DNA of 64,000 nucleotides from positions 14,797,238 to 14,861,237 of the forward strand of contig NC_083646.1 in NCBI RefSeq assembly GCF_963576545.1, in the 5' to 3' direction. Numbering within the stretch: position 1 is the first letter of the stretch; each line of letters begins with the position of its first letter. The notes below the pieces were generated by a model, which saw only the letters and a program-made list of their open reading frames with translations, did not search any database and was not told the DNA's origin. This stretch comes from Limanda limanda (Eukaryota; Chordata; Actinopteri; Pleuronectiformes; Pleuronectidae). Position numbers and translations under genes: made by a program. This document shows, piece after piece, positions 45,331-57,250 of the stretch.

Positions 45331-45641
45331 ATAAAAAAAGAAAAATTAAATTAAATTAAATTAATAAAAAAAATAATAACCCGCCCTCGCAATTCCAGTA
45401 GGTTTCTGCGCATTACGCTGCCGGTGCGAACATGGGTGAGGAAATGAGGCGGACCGCTTTTCGCGGCGCTTCTACCTCCGGTGCGTCCTGGGGTTAGAGG
45501 ATGATGGTGTGACGTTAATATATTGTTTTACATTGCATGTGTCACGTCATGATAATTCAGTCTCTTGTGCCGCCCTCTCGCGATTTGCCCCCTCGGCAAC
45601 CGTCTATATCGCCTGTACCAGGAGCCGCCCCTGCAGAGCAA

Positions 45642-46389
45642 CATGAGCAATTGTCACCCTCAAGTCTGAAGATGTCTCCCACAGCCTCCCCATATATCTC
45701 CAGCAGCAGTGTTTTTCAGAGTCTGTAGTTAAAAACCTTGACTGAATGTTGGAGGAAGACGGTGAAACATCTAGTGAGTTGTTTGATTCATGTGGTCAAC
45801 AGGTGAGGAGATGGAACTTCAACTTTCAGCTTACGGGAGGGGGACCTTACCAAGTAATAGAAGAAGGACATAAAGGGAGTAAGAGAAGCAATGCAGAGGG
45901 TGACGACTGTTTTGAAATAATCATTAATAGATGTGGGAACTGTTGGGTTGTATATATCAAAAACTGTTTTACTCTCCTGAGTTAATGTAAATTATGATTT
46001 GGCGCTGTATAAATAGAATTTAATTAATTGTTTCATAGAAAAGTTACTATGTATATATAAATTAGGGCAGATTATACATCTTTTAATAAATAACTTAAAA
46101 GAAAAGCAGTAATACAATAAAATGTATAGAACTTGAATGAAGACAAACATGTATGTAGATCAATGCACAATTGTACTGTCAAATATACAAAGGTATTTCT
46201 TTATGTTTAAAATTGTAAAAATACACAATATGAGCTAAAACAATGGGCTGTAGTGTAAGAAGTAGATTTTAAAATGAGTTCCTCTGATACACTGGGCCTC
46301 AAGACTGCAAAATAAACCTTTTTTAAAATTATATTTTTAACTATATCTTTTTGTTTTTGTTTTTAATTTAATCGAATTTGATTTGTTTA
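45642..46389. other. AT-rich intergenic stretch
   Basis: No gene recognised between the nested transposon block and the repeat fragment at 46390. Confidence 0.5.
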
Positions 46390-46690
46390 TTAAAACATCG
46401 TGTTTTAATGGCGTGTAATCAAACTTTGACGCCACGCCACGGTCAAACCGTGTGACGAAAAATCAATCTTTGAGTTAGTTTGTATCTCCATCTTGTTGTG
46501 ATGACACTCATCTCAATTTGAAGTTGACATGTTCACATTGACCGATCTTCACAAAAATCGATACACATGTGTATCATGACCAGACAAACAAAAACGTCTA
46601 TGGGTGCAATTTGAAAAACGCAACAGGAAGCCTGCTTATTTATTTTTGTTTTTAAATTTACATAGTGTAAGATATTGTGCAATGAATCTC
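46390..46690 (-). repeat. Repeat fragment, inverted relative of the SINE tail region
   Basis: aaatttacatagtgtaagat attgtgcaatgaa at 46655-46690 is the near-perfect inverse of the 45285-45318 SINE tail. The adjacent sequence (gtgtatcatgaccagacaaa, ttgaagttgacatgttcaca) has the look of a dispersed repeat. Extent on the left is a guess. Confidence 0.4.
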
Positions 46691-47039
46691 TGTGTGATGA
46701 ATTATAGACAATAGGTTGAGGGAAGCCAACAGTGCATTAATGACAGATAATAAATGTGCACTTGCAATCCAAAACAATTGAAGTGTGCCGTTCTTGTTTG
46801 AAAATAAAATTCCACCTTATAAATTGTTTGATAAATTATTATCACTATGACGATGATGATGATGACGATTTTGTTCCCTTCTTCTTATTGTTAGTATTGT
46901 CACTATCATTATTATTATTACTCAAAGTATCAATACTTCTATTGTCATTATAATAAATATTATAATTGCTATAGGTAATGAGTAAAAAACAAACTGTAAG
47001 CTGTTGTTACTGAAATGTCCCCGCCCTCCGTGAGTAGGT

Positions 47040-47226
47040 GGCCACGCCCCGCTTTGTTACTGTGGAAACCACTGCGACTGATGCGAGTAGTGAACCAGAT
47101 GGTCGCTCCGTTAGCTAGCGGAGGTTAGCCGGGACTTGCTAACTTCAAATCCAGAGGGTTTCGCCTGCACCTACACCACAAAGCGGATGCGGCTCCACTT
47201 CACTTCAGAAGGAAGTGCGACGTCAG
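47040..47226 (+). promoter_or_regulatory. slc45a4: Likely slc45a4 promoter and non-coding first exon
   Basis: A GC- and CpG-rich stretch after AT-rich DNA holds a GC-box-like ccacgccccgc at 47042-47052. It leads to gaagtgcgacgtcag followed by a GT donor (gtacgt) at 47227. The first coding exon at 49059 needs an upstream leader, so this is a reasonable non-coding first exon. The transcription start is not defined. Confidence 0.45.
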
Positions 47227-49058
47227 GTACGTCACGTCTCTCTTGTCTTTCCTCTCTGAAGTGAGTGAGTGGAACGTTAGCTGTCAGGTCCATTAGCCGC
47301 CGCCGCCGGTAGCTCGTAGATGAGCCGCTAGCAAGTCCAACTCTCAGCCGGTGGAAAGTTTACATGTCCGGAGGAAAGTCCGCCGGACAGAAGCACACGG
47401 ACCCGGCGGCATGTGCACGATCCTCCACCCGCTACACGGTGGCAGAGGAGGCTCCGGTTCTAAGTGTAGCCTGTGGGAAAGGTGGAGGTAGGAGAAGCAT
47501 GCCCGAACCAGTCCAGCAAGCCCCGTAGACATTCCTGTTCAGAGACACGTCTGCTGAGCACAGGCTCGACACACACACACACACACGCAGGGGCAGGTTG
47601 CTGTCTGTGCCTCCCTGTGCAAACACCAAGGCAAAGACACCGTCTCACATCGGTGGTTTCAAAGCGCAGTTTACTTTGTTGAACGGTGTCTCAAACGTGA
47701 CTAAAGCTTGACCTCATAAATGAAGAGATCGGATGAAGAACAAGTGAGGAACGGGGCCTGACTATCCCCTGAAAGCAGCTCGCATCACTGTTAGGTACCG
47801 CGTGTGTTAGCTGCTGGGAACTGTTGCGCAACAGCAATGGTGTCCTGTGGTGGATTGCTTAATGTGACTTTTGATCGTGCCCACACTCTTTGCCAGTTTT
47901 GTAGTACGACGTTTATGGTCCCATGTGACGTCCCTTCTACAGATCAGAGACAATGTGTGAATCAAAGGCTTGACATGATAAAGGGGATAAATACAAGGGA
48001 TTGGGTTAGTTCTGTGTAAAAGGATCCTTTTCACATCAAGTTGAAACGTGTTGCCAGGGATTTGTCACCAGGGCAGGGCAACACTTTCCAAAAGCCAGGA
48101 ATTGTTTTAGTTTCCCCTCATGGGACCCAACTGCACTGAAAGGTATTTATATATGGGAACATTTCAGTATTTGGTCCATGACTTCATATTATACTACAAC
48201 AAATGAAAAATAGATAATTTCTCTTTATCAATCTGTATCTGTAACGAGTGAAAAATAATTATTGTAGATAAAGGCTCAGTAAATATTTTAAGATTGGGCA
48301 TATTAAACAGGTGCAATGTACTATCATATAGCTTCAGCCGACTGTCTCTGTCTACTTCTCTGTTATCCAGCAGGCTGCTGTGTGACTGAGTCGCTCGGAC
48401 CCTGATTTGCCCTGAAGTACACTTGGATGCACGTGCACCTACTTCTCCTGCTCCACAGACTTCTGCTGACCCATGCACTAATCTGACACATGTGCACAAC
48501 CTCTGACACACTGGTTAGCCACAGCAAACACAGTTGCTGACCAGGTCTGCACATGCACAGGGTTACTGGGAACCATACTGCAAACATTGCCATGCCTCTC
48601 CTCCCGTCTCTTCAACTCTTCACCGCTCCTCCCCTCTGCATACCTCTGGAGCTGCACAGAACTTCTCGGCTCCTTCTGAATTTTTTGTTTGTGCAAGTCA
48701 CACTGAGGAACACCACCGCTCTCCATCTGAGCCACTGAGTCGTGCACACTCATCAGATTTCAGCATCGATAGCCCTAGGATACAATGTATGGAACTAATT
48801 TTTACCGTATCTAATTTTTGGATGGATTAATCTCATTGTAATGATGACCACTGCCTCCTCCTCAATTACTTGTGATTTCAAGCCCAGAATACATTTGCCA
48901 ACAGAGATGTTCACTCATTAATTTTTCTGGATATACCGGGCTCCTCTACGGACATGCATGCTCTATTAGGATATTAGAAAATACAACTGTGCTTACATCT
49001 AAAAGACAAAAGTCGCAATAAGGGATATACACTAATATATATCTATCCTGCAAACAAA
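47227..49058 (+). other. slc45a4: slc45a4 5' intron or leader region
   Basis: No protein-coding exon recognised. It contains a short CA tract (47572-47586). The acceptor that joins the leader to the first coding exon was not placed with confidence. Confidence 0.4.
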
Positions 49059-52000
49059 ATGGCTCCATTTAAGCCAAATCAGACGATAATGGAAGGTGAA
49101 GCAGAGGAGAGGGAAGGTTCTGATCTTCCAGTGAAGAGAAAACCTAAGGACGACGAAGAAGAGAGTGTGCAGGAGGTGGAGGGCAGAGCTGTGCCGATCC
49201 CTCTGCATCGCTGGGTGATGCACGGGGCGGTGATGTTTGGACGTGAGTTCTGCTACGCCATGGAAACAGCCCTGGTCACACCCGTGCTGCTGCAGATAGG
49301 TAAGGAAACGCAACTCAGTCATGTAGAGACGAGCACACTCCTGCTCTTCCTTTTCTCAGCAAACGTTTTAGTCATGTTACAGATACCGTGTCTAAAGATG
49401 GAAATTAAGCAATGCTGACAGGACGGCAATTTCCACTCTTCAAGTGTTACTCCTAGCATCTTCTAGGAATTTTGAAGGACAGTTTTGGACCCCACTGTAC
49501 ATTTAATAGCCTTTTCCAAGGTAGCAGTTATTAGAATCCTGTACTTTAAGTACACACTGATAAGGTGGTAGTTCTACTAAGGTGGTGTTTATCTTTAATG
49601 TGTAGCATGTTGCCCTGTCAAGTATCTTACTTTTGAGCTGTATTTGTGACTGTTCATCCTCTGGGTCGTATCTATTTGCCCAGATTAATGAGCATCTTGT
49701 TGTATGTATAAATATCTGTGTAGTTTGGTTTGATTCGTAATGAAGCCTACCTTAGCTATCCAAACATATTCATCAGTCTAACTTCCAGCTGCAGCACCAC
49801 TCTGGTACCGGCTAAAACCACGTGGAATTCGACTGTCCCTGTCATTTGCGAGACTGTATCTTTTGATCTTCTGGGCTGCTCCACTATGTCATGTAACCTG
49901 TGTGCCTAACAGGAGCTATGCTGTTAGCTGTCAGTTTTGCCACCATTGCAAAAATGGAACAAAAGCATTTTTTCCCTGGCTAGGTATTGCAAGAATGTGG
50001 AACACAGCACATTTCTGTCTCACTGTTTTTTTCCCTGTTCACATTATTGTAAGAAAGATAATGTGTAAAAACAACTTTCAACCAAAGCCCATCAACCAGT
50101 TTTGCTCACCTGTAATGTCTGTGGTGTCAATAAGTAAATTGTCTCCTTGGAGTCAGTCAAAATTCAAAGGTCAGACCCTCAGTTGAAATATTGTTGTAAA
50201 TCATTTGCCATGTTCCCACTACTCATTAATGTTGTCATAGAATTGGTCTAGTCTACTAATGGTAACATAACCTGTCACGTACCCATGCATCTTTGTTTCC
50301 TCACTCTGTTCATTCAGTGTTGCATTTATGAAAACACCTCCTTCAGAAACATTAACATGTCAAGCCTGAATGAAGTACAACAAGTTTGAACAGTTGAAAC
50401 ATTAACTCTAGTTTTTATAAGGTTCACTTTGTTCACACGGGTCACACAGTAAATGCGTTTTCCAAGTCAGAGATAGCCTGTCTGTCTCTAGCTTGACCAT
50501 GTATTTATTACTGCAGTCTCGACTGGGTTGTGGGCAGTCTATCAAATATTCACATGAAACTGTCAGAAATAACATCAGACAGAAATAACAGAAATATGAA
50601 TTCCCATGGAAAAGTTCTCACTTGTGATTGATGGCACCCAGGATAAATCCGGATTTGGAGTGATCACACCTCTGCCATCCGCTCGGTCCTCAGCCAGTAT
50701 GAGTCAGTATTGGAAGATATGGCATCATGCCGCTTATCTGATACTTCAGCTAGTCCAAAGGTCTTTATGCAATATTTCTGAAAGGGAATGGTGTGAACGT
50801 GATGAGGGATTGGCAGCACAGTAAATCCACCATTACAGGCCTGTTGGAGGTTGTGGAATGTCAAAACATTGAGTCAACACAATCGGTCTGAGGAGCACGT
50901 GTTCCCAAACTCATATTTACTGGCAACAAAGTTGGACCTTCAAGTTATTCACACTGCAAACAAGTGTTTTTTTCTCTTTATTCCAACATTGCTTTATCTG
51001 TGCTAATTTTCAAGTCAAAAACTCCTCAGGGTAACTTCCTGACAGTCTGTTGACATAAGAGTCAGAGCAGCAATGGGAAATGTGGGTATTAAGCAATAAA
51101 TTATTCTGCTGTTTTTAACTTAAAGTGGAAGGAAGGCAGGAGTGAGCAAAACATGATGGGCAACAGGCAGATTCCATGAGAACCAGTCAGCCGACATTGA
51201 AATTAAGAGCTCATGTCTATATATGGGGTGGAAAATTGGTCTCAGAGAAAGTTTATTTTTTTAACCATAACTGATGTGAATTGTCTCGCATACATTTGAC
51301 ATAAATGTGTGCCACACGGGTACAATTTAAAATGTCAAGCAACATTGGTATCAGTTTGTATATCAGTATTTATTCTGACTGGGTCAACTGGAGGTCATCT
51401 GACCACTTTCATGGCTAGTTGCTGCATATTGCTGTTTGGATTCTAACAGGTCTAGTGGTTCTTTAGCTTTGCAACTGTTGTCATGTGCTACGCTTTTATA
51501 AAATACTGGAAAACATTAACCTTTTATGGAGAAAAAAACTCCTCGAACTGTTATAGTTTTCCCAGTTCCTGCAGGACAAAGATTGTTTCATGATGAATAA
51601 AAGCACAAATCTTTACTGCTTGATTAATAATAGCATATTTTTTTCAATTTGCACCTGATACTTGTTGATTCATAGAGCAAGTAAAAGCCTTGCTGCATCA
51701 AGTGCATGTCTCCTCTAATATCCTTTAATCATACTTTTGTTTTTTTAGGCCTTCCTGAGCAATACTACAGTTTAACCTGGTTCATCAGTCCTATACTCGG
51801 TCTCCTCTTCACACCGTTGATCGGCTCAGCCAGTGACCGATGCACTCTGCGATGGGGCAGAAGACGACCATTCATTCTGGCCTTGTGTGTTGGTGTGCTA
51901 ATGGGAGTGGCCCTGTTTTTAAATGGCTCATTGCTAGGTGAGTAGAGGGTTTCAAATGACTCACTGTATATTCGGCGATTAGTGTTTTAACATCATCTGT

Positions 52001-55000
52001 GTATATTATGTGGTGTTTTTCAGGCCTTTCCCTTGGCGACAGCCTCAACAACCAGCTCATTGGCATCGTCCTTACTGTATTAGGTGTGGTGGTGCTGGAC
52101 TTCAGTGCTGATGCGTCTGAAGGACCAATCAGAGCTTACCTTCTGGATGTTGCTGACACTGAGGAGCAGGATATGGCCCTGAATATTCATGCCTTCTCTG
52201 CTGGTATGCCTCTCGACACATGGACCTGTTCAAATATCAGCTGTTCAAGATATTTGTCTGTTATTGTGTTTGTCCTTGTTTCTTGGCATTATAATTAAAT
52301 GTGAATCTGTGTCTACTCCTGTTGCTCTAGGGCTCGGTGGAGCAGTGGGCTACATGTTGGGTGGCCTGGACTGGACTGGCACAGCTCTGGGCCAAACATT
52401 TAAGTCACAGGAACAAGTTCTTTTCCTGTTTGCGGGGATCATCTTCATTATCTCGGTCATACTGCATATGTTCAGCATCCCTGAGCGACCTTTCGCTCCA
52501 TCTAACCTGCTTAAAGTCACAGAAAGTGGGGATTCTACCAGCCAGTTGTCTTTTAGGCCTGTCGGCCACGCACCTTTGCTTGATGTGATTGCAGAGGAGG
52601 ATGCTCAAGCCACATCCCAGGAGAATAACGAATCAGACCCAGAAGAGAGCGAAATGGATTTCCTTACTGTGGAGAGAGTGCGAAGTAAAAGCGACTCAAT
52701 TTTAGCCATGGCAGTGTCCACGATCGAGCTGGATCCTGACCTTCACCCAGATACACAGCTTTTCATTCCAGAGATGCATCACTTTACATCAGAGCGTCAG
52801 GGAGAGCTCGAACATGCTTTCAAGTCATCAGACCACAGAATATGGCAGTCGTCTCCGCCTGGTGGATCTTCCGCCCTGACTGATGTGATGATCTTAGAAC
52901 CAAAATACCCTGAGCAAAAGGATCCAACAAACTGTCCTCGTTCTCTGCCTCAGAGCAGTTCTGGCCATGAGGGCTTACATCAGAGACAGGTGAAATCAGC
53001 TGCTGCAGTTACACATGATTTTGTGTTGGATTCAAATACCTTCACTAAGGCTCACTTCAAAAAATGATGGCAACAAAGTGACACGTAATATAATTGAGTA
53101 CATTTTAAATCCCCCAAATTTAATAGAAAAGTTTTGATTAAATGAACTCAACCTAAACCAAAACAGGATTTGATAGGTCACAATCATTTTCACAAGGAAA
53201 ACATATTTACATTTACTCTTTATCTGAATAATACTTAATTAGATTTACTAATTATCTGGGTCAAATTAATTAAGATTAGTGACATTGAATTTAGATTGAT
53301 CATTTATATGTGTGATTCTAATTTATACTTACTAACTATATTGGTGAATTAGATTTTTTAAGTTAATTTAGAGTCACTAATAATCTGGGTGAAATTGATT
53401 TGCATTCACTAAATAATAGTCCTTATTCTAACTTGTATTTAAGCAAATTGTTACTTAGTTCAACACATTAACAGTGATATTCTTATGTATCTCTACATTT
53501 AATACTTGTTTGAATTTAACTGCAATTCAACATTATTAGATGTCGCTTTGTTTCCATAATTTTCCTATTTAAAATAACCCAATATCATGCCTCTTTAGTG
53601 CAACATTAAACTTAAGTTTGGCCAACAGATCACAATGACAAAAAGAACAGCTTTTAAGCTAAAAGACAACATACTAAACAGAAGGAGGAGCTATAAGAAA
53701 ACAATGGCAAATCCAAATGTTGATTTAAAAAAACAAGCAATGATAACATTCTGCACTGCAAAATATAGAGTGTCGTGCAAACCTATACTCAACATGCACT
53801 ATATGTGAAATGTACCATCACAGCATATGATATATGAAACTCTTTAGAGACAGAAAACTATGTTGCAGATATGTAAGATGTATAACATGTCTCATGTGGT
53901 CTCTCTGCCTCTCTACCATCCCAGCAGGTCAAGGCTGCCAATGGTATCAATACTTGCGTATCCTCTCCTGATCACACCAATACAGAGAAAGGCCATGCTT
54001 CCAGTAAGCCCGGGACCCGCCTCCTGAGCACATCATCGAAGCCACACCGACACACCTTTTACAGACAAGTACAATTGGATTTATAATTTTTTTTTAAGTT
54101 TGTTCTTTATATATATTGTATTGAGCATCAATGATACAAGATATCCACAGAACAAGAACAAAGTTTTTGTTGTTTTTTCTCACCCCTTTAAATCCCATCC
54201 CAACTCTGGGTGATAGACGCAACAATAAAGGGCAAAAACTATAAATAAGGTAACATTTAATAAAATAATAAAAAGGACAGAGAACAGTGCCTTGCTGTTA
54301 TTGGGGTAACATTTCGACGATCTGTGATCAGTGTAATGAATTCTGTGGTGAGATGTTTGGTAGCTGAAATTCAGTTGCCAGGTCAGTGAAGGATATGAAG
54401 ATCGCGTTGTTATACAATAACAAAGCAGAGTGATGCTTCTTATACCGATGAGAGACGCCTTCTACTCCCGCCTCTATTCGTGAACAGCCGCACTGGTTGC
54501 GGAAATGAAGGCTTCAGGTTGTGACTTAACAGCTGATGCATGACCTCCTTGTACTCAGCACGCTGCTCCATCACTTCGGCAAAGTAATCTTCGTATATGT
54601 GGACCAGCATGTCTTTATATTTGACCTCGCCTCGCTTCTTACATGCACTTGATGAGTTCTATGAAGCTCTGGAGGAGAAGAGAGCACGTCTTTCCCCAAT
54701 ATTTCCACCAGAAGGTTTGAGAAAAACAATGTTGGCTGTGCGCCCTCGACAGCTTCAGGTATTCCTATAGGATGCAGATTACATTGTCTACTTCTCCCCT
54801 CTAGGTCAGTGAGTTTAGCTCTCAGCTTAGCACTGTCGTCAGCCAAAGTGGCTTGAGGTGCCTCTAAGGACTGCAGCCGGTTTAGGGCAGACTCCAGGTC
54901 AGAGATGCATGGTAGATGCACCGTGGTCTGTATCCAGTCTAGTTTGGAGACGATAGCAGAAAGTTTGCTTTGTCGATGTTGGCAGGGCCAGCCGGCGATG

Positions 55001-55735
55001 CATTGTGTTCTAGTTTTTTCATTTTACTTACTATTTGTTCATGTACCGTTTGTTACTTGTTCTTGCAATGTTAAGTAAAATAGATTGAATAATTAGTCAA
55101 GATATAAACTGTGTGATGCGAGCTGGGACAAAACGCCACTACTCTATTCTCAAGCCAACCCGAAGCCCTTAATAATTTTTGTTTTTAATTGTCATAAATA
55201 CTTTCTGGACACCACAGTTTGTTTTTGCAAGAAAAGCTGATGTTTGTCTTTTCTTATCTCCAGCCTTCCTTTACTTTCTCCTACTACGGACGAGTCGGAT
55301 CGCAGCGCTTTCGACTTCGACGGACGACACCTTCGAGCCCTCGGCAAATCACCACTACCCGGAGTCTGAATGACCTGAGTGATCTCGGGGGGCACACAGA
55401 CCGGAAACTTTTGCAGCTGTCAGCCAGCAGTCTGTCTTCTGAGGGCTCAAGCAGTGAGGGAGAACCAGACAGGGGGACAACTGTTCGACTGCTGTGGTTG
55501 TCCATGTTGAAGGTGGAATACACTTTTTTTTCCTTTGCATCACTGTTACACATGTCAATGAAGCAATTTTCATTGTGGAAATCATCATTTCCTCTTTTTT
55601 TTATGTCCTATGTAGATGCCAAGGCAGCTGTGGAGATTGTGCATATGTCACCTCCTCACATGGTTTGCCTATATAGCTCAAGCTGTGTTTTATACAGATT
55701 TCATGGGACAAGTCATCTTCAACGGAGACCCCACG

Positions 55736-55829
<94 letters not shown>

Positions 55830-57250
55830 CCTCATTAGTATTCCAAGATAGTTGTGTTAACAGATGTGTTTTGGTATTTTGTGCACCATGGAGACCACAC
55901 CGTAGAAGAACACAGAATCAGAAACACACACTACCTATTGTAATATACGCCAAATATTAACACTACCATATCACTTATCCCACTTGTTCTCATGTGAATG
56001 ATAACATTGCTGCAATTATTCCANNNNNNNNNNNNNNNNNNNNNNNNNNNNNNNNNNNNNNNNNNNNNNNNNNNNNNNNNNNNNNNNNNNNNNNNNNNNN
56101 NNNNNNNNNNNNNNNNNNNNNNNNNNNNNNNNNNNNNNNNNNNNNNNNNNNNNNNNNNNNNNNNNNNNNNNNNNNNNNNNNNNNNNNNNNNNNNNNNNNN
56201 NNNNNNNNNNNNNNNNNNNNNNNATACATCGTTGGAACTCTCGGATTTTCAATAGGTCAGTTAATACAGAGAGATAAAAAGCTGTCAGCACTAGATGTGT
56301 TGCAGTAGTTTTGGAAGCAGATGCACATATTATCATTGGGTATGTAGATAAAGGGAAATTTACTTTATTTATAATTACTCATTGATTTTATTTCCTCTTA
56401 TCTCAGGAACTGCAATAATGGCGATCTTCCCTAATGTCTATGTTGCCATGGTGATGATCAGCGGCATGGGCATCATCTCCATGAGTATCTCCTACTGTCC
56501 CTATGCATTACTTGGGCAGTATCATGAAATCAAAGAGGTAAGAAGCATTTAACTTTCTTATCTGATAATCTAAAGAGAACTGGATTTGCAGCTGAAGTAA
56601 CAGTTTCTCTCCTCTCACCTTTTATCCCTCAGTACATTCACCACAGTCCAGCAAACACTCGAAGAGGTTTTGGTATTGACTGCGCCATCTTATCATGCCA
56701 GGTGAGTGTTGACACTTTGTAGACCCAAACTGAAGTTTCCTGGGTTGTCCCACCTTAAACTAATTCAACTATAATAGCCAGGTATCATTTAGCAATCAGC
56801 AACATTATTGTTGTGGATTGAACAAATCCAAAAACAGCTTGGTTTAGGCCTTGGTCTACAATAACATGGTAATTTTAACGATTAAAGCATGAATGCCACT
56901 ATATTGTTGGTGTGATTATGGTCTTACACAGTGTTTTCTTGCATTTCCAGGTCTATATTAGTCAGATTTTGGTTGCATCGGCCCTCGGAGCTGTGGTGGA
57001 GGCAGTTGGCAGCGTGCGTGTCATTCCTATAGTGGCCTCTGGAGGCTCCTTCCTTGGCTTCCTTACGGCTTGTTTCCTTGTCATTTATCCCGATATGGAG
57101 CCCAGCAGCTCGCCGCCGGACAAGGGTGTGGCGGGTTTTTCTGTAGAATCAAAACAGAATGGAGAAAGGACCAGTGACCAGAGACTGGCTCTGCTGAACC
57201 TCACAGACCAAGAGGATTTGCAGAACACAGAGAATTACTCTGTTGCCTAA
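49059..57250 (+). CDS. slc45a4: Solute carrier family 45 member 4 transporter
   Basis: Twelve-helix MFS-type membrane transporter of the proton-coupled SLC45 family. Exons: 49059-49299, 51749-51937, 52024-52203, 52331-52989, 53928-54068, 55264-55512, 55616-55735, one exon ending 56255 and mostly inside an N gap, 56407-56537, 56633-56701, 56951-57250. Phases agree throughout. Seen: [20 protein letters not shown], the SLC45 motif [28 protein letters not shown], a long acidic/serine loop between helices 6 and 7 (about 52480-55470, including [10 protein letters not shown] and [13 protein letters not shown]), then [35 protein letters not shown] and [20 protein letters not shown]. The long loop and SKSDS string identify SLC45A4 rather than SLC45A1-3. 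The C-terminus is NTENYSVA. The expected length is about 820 residues if the gap exon is the usual size. The native substrate is not settled by sequence. Confidence 0.95.
49300..51748 (+). other. slc45a4: slc45a4 intron, 2.4 kb
   Basis: First intron within the coding region. No repeat or gene recognised with confidence; the sequence is AT-rich and apparently unique. Confidence 0.5.
52990..53927 (+). other. slc45a4: slc45a4 intron after exon 4, 0.9 kb
   Basis: AT-rich. The open frame of exon 4 continues 26 codons into it to a stop at 53067, so failure to splice here would give a truncated protein ending HFKK. Normal splicing from CAG|GTGAAA is favoured because the next two exons restore the family sequence. 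Confidence 0.6.
54069..55263 (+). other. slc45a4: slc45a4 intron holding a LINE remnant
   Basis: 1.2-kb intron. Apart from the LINE ORF1 remnant it contains a poly-T run near 54088 and AT-rich sequence. Confidence 0.6.
54480..55000 (-). pseudogene. L1-type LINE ORF1 remnant in an slc45a4 intron
   Basis: The minus strand encodes pieces of an L1 ORF1 RNA-binding protein: [32 protein letters not shown] and [20 protein letters not shown], then in another frame [18 protein letters not shown]. The LE-RSR-NL-GIPE and IYEDY patterns are typical of the ORF1 family. A frameshift near 54640 splits the parts and the reverse-transcriptase ORF is absent. It lies antisense to slc45a4. Confidence 0.75.
55738..55828. 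repeat. (CA)n microsatellite starting at a splice donor
   Basis: About 45 uninterrupted CA units. The first A is the +3 base of the slc45a4 donor at 55736, so the repeat makes up the intron from position +3 on. Confidence 0.98.
56024..56223. other. Assembly gap of 200 N
   Basis: Exactly 200 undetermined bases. It hides most of one slc45a4 exon; only the last 32 bases (56224-56255, ending VGTLGFSIG) are visible. A round 200 is usually a placeholder, so the true length may differ. Confidence 0.99.

Larger units (their letters stand above)
40897..45633. mobile_element. 4.7-kb hAT-type element with perfect 8-bp target duplication, filled with nested insertions
   Basis: The left end reads CAGGGCTAGCCCTGG and the right end, reversed, reads CAGGGGCGGCTCCTGG, an imperfect terminal inverted repeat. 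The flanking 8 bases are identical: cagagcaa at 40889-40896 and 45634-45641. Inside lie a Tol2-like element (41267-42857), two repeat fragments (43195-43352, 43530-43640), a complete hAT element (43976-45142) and a tRNA-derived SINE (45160-45330). No transposase ORF is present. The outer element was probably a short non-autonomous transposon that later insertions expanded. Confidence 0.7.

Noticed and set aside
55601..55851. Histidine/threonine or cysteine/valine repeat proteins
   Set aside because: Translation of the CA microsatellite.
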